Notes under the pieces: model-generated | Databases searched by the model: none | What the model saw: the letters and a program-made list of their open reading frames with translations, nothing else | What the model was told of the DNA's origin: nothing | Made by a program: the position numbers and the translations under genes | NCBI GenBank assembly: GCA_033239125.1 | Contig: BSWB01000003.1 | Span: 131,988,320 to 132,052,319, forward strand | Origin: Fagopyrum homotropicum | Lineage: Eukaryota > Streptophyta > Magnoliopsida > Caryophyllales > Polygonaceae | Direction: 5' to 3' | Length of the DNA: 64,000 bases | Shown: in pieces, positions 22,152 through 31,643 of the stretch | How the letters are laid out: every line of letters begins with the position of its first letter | Position numbering within the stretch: position 1 is the first letter of the stretch

Positions 22152-23498
22152 AAATACCCCATACTTGTCGCTTGCTTGTCCTCAAGCAAGGTTTTCGAAA
22201 GCTTAGAACATAAGGTAGGATGAAATATGAATGCAAAACAAGGTAAAAACAGTCTTTTTGATAATGTGCTTCTAATCAATAGATCATCCTCAAATCTTGC
22301 TTCATGTCTCTTTGAAAACATCTATGCACATAAATCAAAACATGTCAAGCAAAGGAAACATCATATATTACATAAACTTCAAGACAAACATCATAACCTT
22401 TAAGCCATGTCAAAATCAATAATGTGAAACACCAATTTAGATCACCAAGTCAAACAACATTCTTATGATCTCAACGACTTTCAAGTAAGGACAAAAACGT
22501 GAATAGGTGGAAAACTTATAAGGGAATGTGGTGTATAAATCCGGTAAGAAGGAACAACACAAACTCTTTTCTTTTTGCAATTTGAACCAACCACCAATTT
22601 AGAGCTTTGCTACTCATTTTAGCACAAAACTTTTCGACTTTACTTTTTGAAAATATGGATAGCGGTGCACAAAAACCGAAGCCTAGGAGATTGGCGATTC
22701 TCAATTTTGAGATGCCTCAAACCCTTGATGCACATACCATAATCCGTTAGGAATATCGCTCAATCCGACTTTGGCAAGACACAAACACCCGGCTATGTGA
22801 ATGGTGCCGAGTTACTCATCATCATAATTGACTTCCCCAAACCTATTTTTCTACACTTTGAATGCACAAAATTTCTTTCATGGCCCTCCCACATCAAACA
22901 TGCCAAAATTCAATTCTTCCTAAATCCAGGATAGGTAAAGGAGGCAAACATTTTCATTCAGGGGCTAAATGAACAAAGAAAGAAGCAAGAAAAATCGAGG
23001 TGCTTTAATCATTTCATAAAGAAGTGTAAGAACTTATATTGTGATTTCAACCTTCATTCCTCAATATGATTTAGATAAAACTTTCACATTATGAAATTTG
23101 CAAGAAAGTTTAAACAACATACTCAATTTCTTCACAATTCATAATATGAATCAAGCACATCAATGTAATCAAAAGTTCATTCCACAAGTAGATTCATCAT
23201 AAAATTCATCTCCAATCTTAGAAGCACAATAATTTTCAAAAATTTTCAAAATTTTTATGGGTTTTTCAAAGCTTTTTAATGCAATCCAATATAGAAACGC
23301 GTGATAATAAAAGAAAGATGCAAGTGTTCATGGAAATAAAGCGAAGCAAGTGTACCGAGTTATTACATAAAACGAGAGTCACACCCCACCCTATACTTAA
23401 CATACACATTATCCTCAATGTTTAGGAAAATAAAGAAAAGAAAAAGAACTAAGAAAAATCACTAAGGTGGTGGAGTAGCTTGAAACATCCATCATAGA
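22152..23498 (-). other. Athila 3' untranslated region
   Basis: This is AT-rich and non-coding, between the post-pol ORF and the 3' LTR. The minus strand just before the LTR reads 'gacaagtatggggtatttt', the usual Athila polypurine area. Small frames here are not supported. Confidence 0.65.
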
Positions 23499-25134
23499 TC
23501 ACTGCTGAGGAGGTGGCGGTGGGTAAGGAAATAAGTCGGAGCTGACAGGTCGCCCAAACTGATGGCGATAGACATCACGGAGAATCCTAGCATTCTCCAG
23601 GCGCTCCTCATCACTCTCATCATGGCGGGTCTCTAAGTCATTCATCCTCCGTGTAAGATCACTCGCCCATGCAGACTGCTGTCCATACCAAGAAGGTGGC
23701 TGCTGTGTCCACTCCGGCGACTGCTGGGCCCATGCAGGAGGAGTCGCTGCCCATGCTGGTGGCTGCTGCATCCAAGGTGGAGGAGTTCCCATCCAAGCCA
23801 GCTGCTGGCCATACAAATCCGGTGCACTCCCCATCCATGTGGGGCGCTCACTAACGCTAGCTCGGCTGGATGAAGAAGAAGCGGAAGGCCGCTGCTGGTA
23901 AGTAGACCTCCTAGGTGGCTCCGGAAAGTCAGCTGACTGCTCCGGGAATGCTCCAAAATCTTGCTCATCCCCTCTGCATCCGGAAAGTCACCTCCTCCCA
24001 TCTCCTCGTCCTCATCAACTGCAGCTGCAACTGGAACCTCATCGGGAATGTAAGGAGGAGCTCCTAACTTGTTAGCATGCATGGGAACAAAGGTCTCCTT
24101 CCAGTTCTGTCGGCTAAGCCTAAGAGAATACTCCGGGATCCATAGAATGACTCTATCACCTCTATCCTCCTAAGGCATGGCTGTGGTAGGTGGACCTCGA
24201 TGGCGAGGGATCAAAAGCCCTCTAGTCATGAGGCCATTGAGCCCCAAAGGTCTCGCAGCAGCTGCCCTCGTACAAGCTGAATAGTCAACTCCTAGCTGGT
24301 TTGCAATTTGTGTAACCAAACCTCCATAGCCTATATTTCCTGCTGATTTGTTCTTCACCTTGCTAAGAGTGGAGGCGATCATGGTTGCACAATCCGGAGA
24401 GTGGCCGGAAATCATGCAATACAAGATAAAGAGCTCATCGGCTTTGATCTTTTGAGGAGTTTCGGTCCTCGAGAATAGGCATTCTGAGAGGATCCTATGG
24501 TCTATCTTAATAGCTAGGTGGTAGATGAGCTTGGCCTTTGAATCGGCCGGTTGCCAACGGACCTCATGGCCGACTATCATAGCTATTTCCCTCCAAAACT
24601 CCTTGGCCTTAACTCCTCTAGGAAACATTCCATTAAACGTCTCATGAAACCCAAACATTGTCCCAAACTGCACAATGGAGAAATTGTAGTTGCGCTCCAT
24701 CAATCTAAAAGATACCGTTCGGTTAACGGCACTATGCTCAAGGAAGTAATGAACTCCCTAGTGATCTCCTCATACGCATCTTTCCTAATGGCGGAGAACA
24801 CAATCAAACCAGCCCTATCAAGCATCCAAGTTAAGTCCTCAACCACATTCAGTTCCTGGAGTTCCTCCATTACAATAAACCTAGGAGCTATCACATTCCG
24901 CTCAACTATTTTCTCCATAGCTCTAAGGTAATCCTCATGGATAGTGGGGACTCTAGGGGCTGGTGGTTCTATAGGTGGGGGTTGGGAAGAAGATCCAGCA
25001 CCCTTTTGCTTCTTGGTTCTGTTTGATTTCCTTGTTCCGAACATTTTCTCAAAATTTTTCAGAAACCACGGTTTGTTCTTCCGAAACCACGACCGTGGAA
25101 ACGTACGGCAGACCGTGGAAAGCTTCGATTTCAC
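23499..25134 (-). pseudogene. Athila post-pol ORF (ORF-1/env-position protein), broken
   Basis: The region has pieces in three frames: 25134-24700 (Lys/Arg-rich start, then a proline stretch, VIAPRFIVMEELQELNVVEDL and TWMLDRAGLIVF), 24703-24170 (NYNFSIVQFGTMFGFHETFN, KLIYHLAIKIDHRILSECLF, ADELFILYCMISGHSPD), and 24082-23499. The last has PPAWAQQ-type Trp/Gln/Pro repeats and a charged, probably coiled-coil tail. The middle resembles the plant 'Athila ORF-1 / putative plant transposon protein' family, whose function is unknown. Its place after pol is where Athila elements carry an env-like ORF, but I see no signal peptide or membrane anchor. At least two frameshifts and a stop separate the parts. 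Confidence 0.65.
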
Positions 25135-25903
25135 CCAAAACTCAGCAAATCCACAGCAAACTCAACAACAACAGCCCTAAACTATTTCTAAGTCCAATTC
25201 CGTCTAGTTCTCCTAAAGATTTGCAAGAAAAAGGAGCAAAATCAACCAAGGAGAGATAGAGAGAAAACCTAGGTTTTGGATTTGAGAAAATCCAAATTCC
25301 CCGTCGATTGCTGATTGTTTGTGCAGGTTTTTGTTGAAATCTTGTGTAGAATTCGATTTGCTTCACAATGGGCTGAATAATCGCTCAAATCGGTTATCGG
25401 ATGAAGAATCACGAGGGTAGGGATTTTAGGCGGGGTTTAGGGCGTGGAAGGGGTGAAGGTTGTGAGAATTTGTGAAGAATAAGAGCTTATATAGGGCCGT
25501 AAAAATCTTGAAAACCACGGCCTATCGGGGTGTTCCACGACCGTGGAATCGTACGGAACCCGTGGTTTTTGACAACTTTATTTTCTTTAGCTACGACTTG
25601 CTTTTCCACGGTCCAAAATGGCATTCCACGGCCGTGTAATTGTACGGACACCCGTGGAATCCTCTGATATTTGCCAAAAATCCAAGTTTCGTCGTTCTTT
25701 CGGCTTTCTTCTCTTCTTTTGCTCATTCCTTATTCCTGACATCCAAAGATACAAACATACCGGAAGGTATCGAAAAAAAACAAACAAAAACATCTAAACT
25801 AATCTAATCTAAGAAAGAAAACAAAAAAAACGAGAATGCAATACCTTGGGTTGCCTCCCAAGAAGCGCTTTGTTTTGGGTCCGTAGCTAGACCGTTCATT
25901 TGA
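25135..25903 (-). other. Athila pol/post-pol spacer with palindromic words and a conserved hairpin
   Basis: This 770-bp non-coding spacer holds three half-full-half word arrays: 25067-25120 (overlapping the next ORF start), 25512-25571 and 25613-25660, all built on CCACG.CCGTGG. At 25845-25862 a CTTGGG / CCCAAG stem (loop of 6) lies 40 bp beyond the end of pol. The same stem follows the ORF in the element at 63132-63149. Confidence 0.7.
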
Positions 25904-27023
25904 TTAAGTGAGGACAATCGGAGCGATTTCATCAGCTTGGAGCTCCGGTGAGTACTTCTTGAGTCGTTGACCGTTCACCTTGAAACTTCCGCACTTCTCA
26001 CCCCATACTTCAACTACACCATGGGGAAAAACACGTTTAATTACATAAGGTCCTGTCCAACGAGATTTAAGCTTACGTGGAAAGAGGCGAAGTCTAGAAT
26101 TGAAGAGGAGAACTTTGTCTCCTTCTTTGAGGTCCTTTGGAATGATATGCTTATCATGCCAACGCTTCGCTCTTTCTTTGTAGATCTTGGCGTTCTCATA
26201 GGCGTTCAAGTGGAGTTCTTCTAGCTCGTTAAGATCTAAGAGGCGCTTCTCTCCCGCTTCCTTCATGCTGAAGTTCAACCACTTTACAGCCCAATACGCC
26301 TTGTGTTCTAGCTGTACCGGGAGATGACAAGACTTCCCACACACAAGGTTGTATGGTGTTGTGCCGATGGGAGTCTTGTATGCTGTCCTATATGCCCATA
26401 ATGCATCATTCAACTTCAATGACCAGTCCTTCCTTTTCTTTGACACCGTCTTCTCAAATATTCCTTTGATTTCTCTATTTGAAATCTCCACTTGTCCACT
26501 TCTTTTGCATATGATAGGGTGTGGCGATCTTGTGAGTCACCCCATACTTAGATAGTAGAGCTTCGAATCGTCGGGCTATGAAGTGTGAATCTCCGTCACT
26601 AATGATGGTTTGTGGTGTCCCAAACCTTGGGAAAATAGTTCTATTAAAGAACTAGACAACCACCATAGCATCGTTAGTTGGAGAGGCAATAGCTTCAACC
26701 CATCTCAAAACATAATCTACAGCAAGAAGTATGTATTGGTTTCCGCAAGATGATGGATATGGTCCCATGAAATCAACTCCCCAAACGCCAATGATTTCCA
26801 CCTCTTGAATATTGTTGAGAGGCATCTCATTCCTCCTAAAAATATTTCCGGTTCTTTGACAAGCATCGCAACAAGCAACAAAGGTTTGCACATCCTTAAA
26901 TAAAGTAGGCCAAAAGAATCCGGATTGCACTACCTTAGCGCTAGTTTTATGAGAACTAGCGTGTCCCCCACAAGGAAGTGAAGCACAATGACGAATGACA
27001 TTTTGCATTGCGTCTTCCGGCAC
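25904..27023 (-). pseudogene. pol: Athila integrase
   Basis: The integrase inserts element cDNA into the chromosome. 27023-26652 has the HHCC zinc domain (RHCASLPCGGH...CCDACQRTGN) and GVWGVDFMGPYPSS with the first catalytic Asp. Beyond a stop (about 26650) the minus strand reads FGTPQTIISDGDSHF, which holds the second Asp. A further piece (26491-25904) starts EISNREIK, with the catalytic Glu. It goes on through WAYRTAYKTPIGTTPYNLV and WTGPYVIKRVFPHGVVEV to the C-terminus. The three acidic residues are all present, but at least two breaks interrupt the frame. Confidence 0.85.
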
Positions 27024-27266
27024 ACATCTTCTAATGATGCCGTTAGGACCTCTCTTGAAGAGTAGAGGTTCATTCTAATAGTATTGGCGGACGTCCCTAA
27101 AGAACTTCTTCCTTTGTGCATAGGATAGTCCGGGAGGTATTTCCTGACAAACCAAATAATTTACAAAATCAGCATACCAAGGTTCGTTACCTCTAGAAAT
27201 CTTATCGATACACTCTTCCATTATGTGCAAATGTTTATCCGGGAAGGAGTCATCGATGGGCAGGTC

Positions 27267-27625
27267 TTAACTTGTGGTGTGTGGTAGACGACTTAAGTGA
27301 TCCGCAATAGAATTTTCGGACCCTTTCTTGTCGCGAATCTGTAGATCGAATTCTTGGAGAAGAAGAATCCATCTAATCAACCTCGGCTTCACATCTTTCT
27401 TGGCAAGAAAATACCGTATTGTTGTATGATCCGTGTATTCAATCACCTTCGCTCCTACAAGATAAGAACGAAACTTTTCAAAAGAATTTACAACGGAAAG
27501 AAATTCCTTTTCTTGTCGTGACGTAGTTGAGCTGCGCTTCATCTAGCGTCTTGCTAGCATAGTAGATGGCATGAGTGCGGCCGTCTTTCTTTTGTCCAAG
27601 CACCGCTCCAACAGCTACGTCCTAG
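27267..27625 (-). pseudogene. pol: Athila RNase H
   Basis: Two frames share this domain: DVAVGAVLGQKKDGRTHAIY YASKTLDEAQLNY (about 27610-27500) and, one frameshift later, the piece 27542-27267 with VVNSFEKFRSYLVGAKVIEY, TDHTTIRYFL, RWILLLQEFDLQIRDKKG and IADHLSRL. It degrades the RNA template during reverse transcription. The connection to the RT is shortened: the RT sequence ends at SFLG and jumps to DVAVGAVLG, so about 80 codons usually found between them are missing. Confidence 0.8.
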
Positions 27626-28841
27626 GAAACTCCTTATCCCCTTCACCGAAGATGGAGGAGGAAGCTTCTCTATCGTCTCGATCTTAGCCTTGTCAACTTC
27701 GATCCTTCTATTGGAGATCAAATGTCCTAACACAATGCCTTCTCTAACCATGAATTGACACTTCTCCCAATTTAGAACAAGGTTAGTGTCTTCACATCTT
27801 TGCAAAACAAGAGAAAGGTTAGCAAGACAATTATTAAATGAGGAACCATAAATTGAAAAATCATCCATAAAAACCTCCATGATTTCCTCAATGTATTCCG
27901 AGAAGATGGTCATCATGCACCTTTGAAAGGTGGTTGGAGCGTTACAAAGTCCGAATGACATCCTCCTATAAGCAAACGTACCCCATTGACATGTGAATGT
28001 GGTCTTCTTTTGATCATCCGGCTGAATCGGAATCTGAAAGAAACCACTATAGCCGTCAAGGTAACAAAAATCGGAATGTTGTGCTAACCTCTCAAGCATT
28101 TGATCGATGAATGGCAGCGGGAAGTGATCCTTCCTTGTCGCATTGTTCAGCTTGCGGTAATCGATGCACATCCTCCATTCTGTTACCGTTCTTGTTGGAA
28201 TGAGTTCGTTGTTCTTATTGGTCACAACGGTCATTCCTCCCTTCTTTGGGACAACTTGAACGGGGCTTTCACTTGATATCTGAGATAGGATAGATAATAC
28301 CTGCGTCAAGTAACTTAAGGATTTCCTTTTTCACGACTTCTTTCATGATCGGGTTTAACCTTCTTTGAGGTTGACGTGAAGGCTTGTAATCTTCTTCCAT
28401 TAGAATGTTGTAAATACATAAAGATGGTTTAATTCCTATAAGATCCTCTATGGTATAGCCTAGAGCTCTCTTATGTTTCCTAAAAATATCCATTAGCTTT
28501 TCATGTTCATCTTCATTCAAATCGGAACTAACAATAACATGATAAGTAGAATTAGTTCCAAGAAATGCATACCGAAGATGTGTTGGAAGCGGCTTCAATT
28601 CCAAAGCTATTGATGCCTTTGATGTGTCTTGAGGTGTGCCCGATGTCTCCTTGGAAGTCTCCAAGGGTGTGGGAGTAGTGGAAGAAGAATCAAGAGTGGT
28701 TGTAGAATGAACGGAATTGTTCTCAGCATTTTCCAGAACAAAGGTGCCACTGTTACTTCCACGGCCGTGGTTTAGGTCGTGGAACTTTCTATTGCTCTCG
28801 ACATAACATTCCACATGCTGAATTGGTGAAACCACGCCCAT
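27600..28841 (-). pseudogene. pol: Athila reverse transcriptase and upstream linker
   Basis: 28841-28269 covers the protease-RT linker and the RT start (GIKPSLCIYNILMEEDYKPS, then PQRRLNPIMKEVVKKEILKL and LLDAGIIYPISD). 28309-27554 continues in another frame with VQVVPKKGGMTVV, WRMCIDYRKLN, the FPLPFIDQMLERLAQHSDF block, GYSGFFQIPI and the active-site FMDDFSIYG. The RT makes cDNA from the element RNA. FMDD is intact, yet the frame breaks at about 28270 and the 3' end is deleted. The linker includes a copy of an LTR palindrome block (28759-28802) translated in frame. Confidence 0.88.
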
Positions 28842-28886
28842 GGAAAAGCACGATTGACCGTGGTTTCTAACGTTTTTCGAACCATC

Positions 28887-29879
28887 TTACAATTTCTCGA
28901 ACTCTTCAACTTGCACTTCTTTTAGCTCTTCCAAAGCATCAACCTCAACATTGCTATCCTCTTCTTCTCCTCTTTCCATGATGCTCATGCTTATGACCTT
29001 TTGCAATGGATCTTTAAACAAGATCGAACTTACTTCCTCTCTAGATGCCTCTTCATTATAGACGTTGAACATATCCTCTCCAAGCGCAGGTTCTTTTGCC
29101 AAAGTTGAGAGAACAAATTCAACCTTCTCTTCTCCTATATCAAAGGCTAGTCTAGCATTCTTGCAATCCACCATACAACCGGACATTGCAAGAAAAGGTC
29201 TCTCGAGTATCATCGGGACCGGACAATCTACAGGTATATCAAGCACAACAAAATCTATAGGAATATATAACTTACCGAGCTTGACCGGGACGTCTTCAAT
29301 GATTCATACGGGTCAAGTTATGGATCGATCTGCCATGTATAACGTCATCTTCACCGGTTTAGGTTCACCTAAACCGACCTTCCTACACAAAGCAAGCGGA
29401 ATGATGCTTACGCTCGCTCCTAAGTCACAAAGAGCATCGTATGTGACTTCTCCAACTCCTATTGGTATGCAAAATGACCCCGGATCTTGCAGCTTTGGGG
29501 GCATCTTCTCCGTCATTGTTTTGATGAGCTCCGAAGACTCCGAACTCATCTTGACTTCTCCAAAGTCTTCCAGCTTCCTCTTGTTAGAGAGGATCTCTTT
29601 TAAGAACTTCCCGTAACCGGGCATACCTACAAATGCATCAATGAAAGGTATGTTAATATGCAGGTTGCTCATTAGATCAATAAACTTACCGAACTGCTTG
29701 TCTAGATGCGCACTTGCTCTAGATTGCAGGAATAGTAAAGGAGGTTTGTAAGCTAGAGGAGGAACATAAACATCTTCCTTCTCCTTCTCCTTTTCTTCCT
29801 CTTTCTCAACGGGGACTTCGACGAACTTAGGCTGCGGGTCGGTGGTTGTTACACCACTTCTAGTTGTGATAGCCATCAC
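28887..29879 (-). pseudogene. pol: Athila aspartic protease region
   Basis: 29879-29313 starts MMAITTRSGVTTTDPQPKF and has an acidic/basic linker, PPLLFLQSRASAHLDKQFGK and IPFIDAFVGMPGYGKFLKE. It then has ALCDLGASVSIIPLALCRKV, the Athila protease site with D-L-G in place of the D-S/T-G of cellular enzymes. The second piece, 29246-28887, continues (LDIPVDCPVPMILERPFLAM..VDCKNARLAFDIGEE). A stop near 29310 breaks the frame. The protease would cut the gag-pol polyprotein. Confidence 0.8.
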
Positions 29880-30172
29880 CCTTCCTTTCGGATTGTCCTC
29901 CGTCTTTCCGGGAAGCTTTCCTTGATCTCTAGGAACTTCTCCGGCCTTGCTGAATATTTATTTTTCTAAAGCTTTTTGTGCTTTATCAACCGAAATGATA
30001 TGATTTTCTAATCCATGGAGCTTTCCCAAGATTGTTTCCATCACAACACCGTGCTTATCCTTCTCCTGTTTGCTTGGATTATTTGAAGTTTATCCGTGAC
30101 TTTTCAAAGGAGTAGAAGAAGAAGAAGGTGATGTTAGTGCATTTTCAGCATGCGAATAGGGGTTACCGGAAT

Positions 30173-31523
30173 TTATTGGTTAGATCTCCAATTGTTGTTG
30201 GAGTTCCTATTGTTGTTGTTCCAATTATTATTCCGGTAATTGTTCCTATTCCCTTGGTTGTTGTTCTCCCTTCCTAGATAGCCAACGTCCTGCTCCTTCG
30301 TCTTTTGAAGGGTGGATTTTAGGACTTCCTTTAGTTCTTTGATTTCATTATTGAGGGAGAAATTTTGAGCTTGAGCTGCTGGATTTAATTTTGCTCCTTG
30401 GTCTCCGGAACTTCGATTCCCATCATCGGCCTTCCTATGGGAATATCTCTCAATGACTTGGGCTTGCTTATCAATGAAGTCCCAAGCGTCATCCTCTCTC
30501 ATGTCCATGAATGTTCCGCAAGAATGTGATTGAAGCTTAAATTGTGCTTCGACATCCAGCCCCTTGTAGTAGATCTCCAATAATTCCAGCTTTGAAATTC
30601 CATGGTGCGGGCAATCCAATAGAAGATCTTGAAACCTTTCCCAAGATTTAAACAAGCATTCGTTAGGTTTCATGTAAAAAGCATTTATCTTACCTCTCAG
30701 CTCCGCCGTTTTGGATGGCGGAAAGAATTTGTTGAGGAATTCCGATGTCAAATCCTCCCATGTGTTGAGCCTTCCAGCTGGAAGAGCTTGATACTAAGCT
30801 AAATCCTTGTCCTTCAAAGAGAAGAAGACGGTTTTATCTTGTAATTGTTGTTAACAACCCTCTTCGGCTTCATTGTCTCCATAAGCATCTCGAAATTTTG
30901 TAAGTGTTGGTGTGGAGATTCATCATTCGTTCCACCAAATTGACTTTGGCGGACCATGGTAATAACTGTGGGCTAAACCCGAAATCCTGGGTGTCTTCCC
31001 CTCCGAAATTCACACCTAAACGGCGTGGTTGCTGGATTGGGTCCATCCGTTGCCCAAGAGTTCGTGGTTCATCGACGACATCAGTGGCTCTCACATCTCT
31101 AGCGGGAATGTGAGGATCAACATGTGCTCTAGGATTGTCACAGACTGGATGGATTATTGGTGTAATATCCTCTAGCTCCGGCATGTCATCATCATCGGAT
31201 GATTCAGCTCTAACGGATTTAGCTAACTTAACTTTCTTACTTCCGACGCCTTTATTCTCCAATTGCATTTGAAGAACCATCGCCCTAAGCTCATCAATTT
31301 GAACTTGATTTCTCTCTCGATCAGCCTGAGCAGCGTCTTGCTCCTCAAGACGTAGTTTCTCACTTGTTTCTAGTTTAGCTCTAGTCTCTTCCAACTCTTG
31401 TTGGTTGCTCTTTTCATTATGTGCAGCCATCTTTTTCTCCCTTAACTTTCTCTTCAAAGTTTTCTCAAGTTCGGGATCAAAAGGAACAAGGTCTTTCACG
31501 GATCTAGACCTTCGCATACACAA
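30173..31523 (-). pseudogene. gag: Athila gag
   Basis: 31523-30870 is a charged N-terminal part with a predicted coiled coil (EELEETRAKLETSEKLRLEE-like heptads) and a linker. 30751-30173 is the retrotransposon gag domain: EFLNKFFPPSKTAELRGKIN, F.MKPNECLFKSWERFQDLL, CPHHGISKLELLEIYYKGL, then an Asn-rich tail (GNRNNYRNNNWNNNNRN). No CCHC knuckle is evident in that tail. A stop and a frameshift separate the two parts. 29880-30172 is the degraded gag-protease join. Confidence 0.85.
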
Positions 31524-31617
31524 TAAAAATTCTTCAAAATCACTAAAAACGATAGATCTAATAACAAGAGCAAAGCTCCCAAGCTAAACACCCGAGAGCC
31601 GAATTTTGCCTAGACCA

Positions 31618-31637
31618 AATCCCCGGCAACGGCGCCA
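31618..31637 (-). other. Primer-binding site, tRNA-Asp type (Athila)
   Basis: On the minus strand, TGGCGCCGTTGCCGGGGATT matches the 3' end of plant tRNA-Asp as I know it. It lies 6 nt inside the 5' LTR. The same site occurs at 61907-61926. Confidence 0.88.
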
Positions 31638-31643
31638 AAAAAT

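Noticed and set aside
23669..25259. Plus-strand frames across the Athila post-pol region (for example 24551-24931)
   Set aside because: The minus strand carries the collinear conserved protein; the plus frames are its complement.
28269..29616. 183-codon plus frame at 29065-29616
   Set aside because: It is complementary to the Athila protease ORF, which has a recognisable active site.
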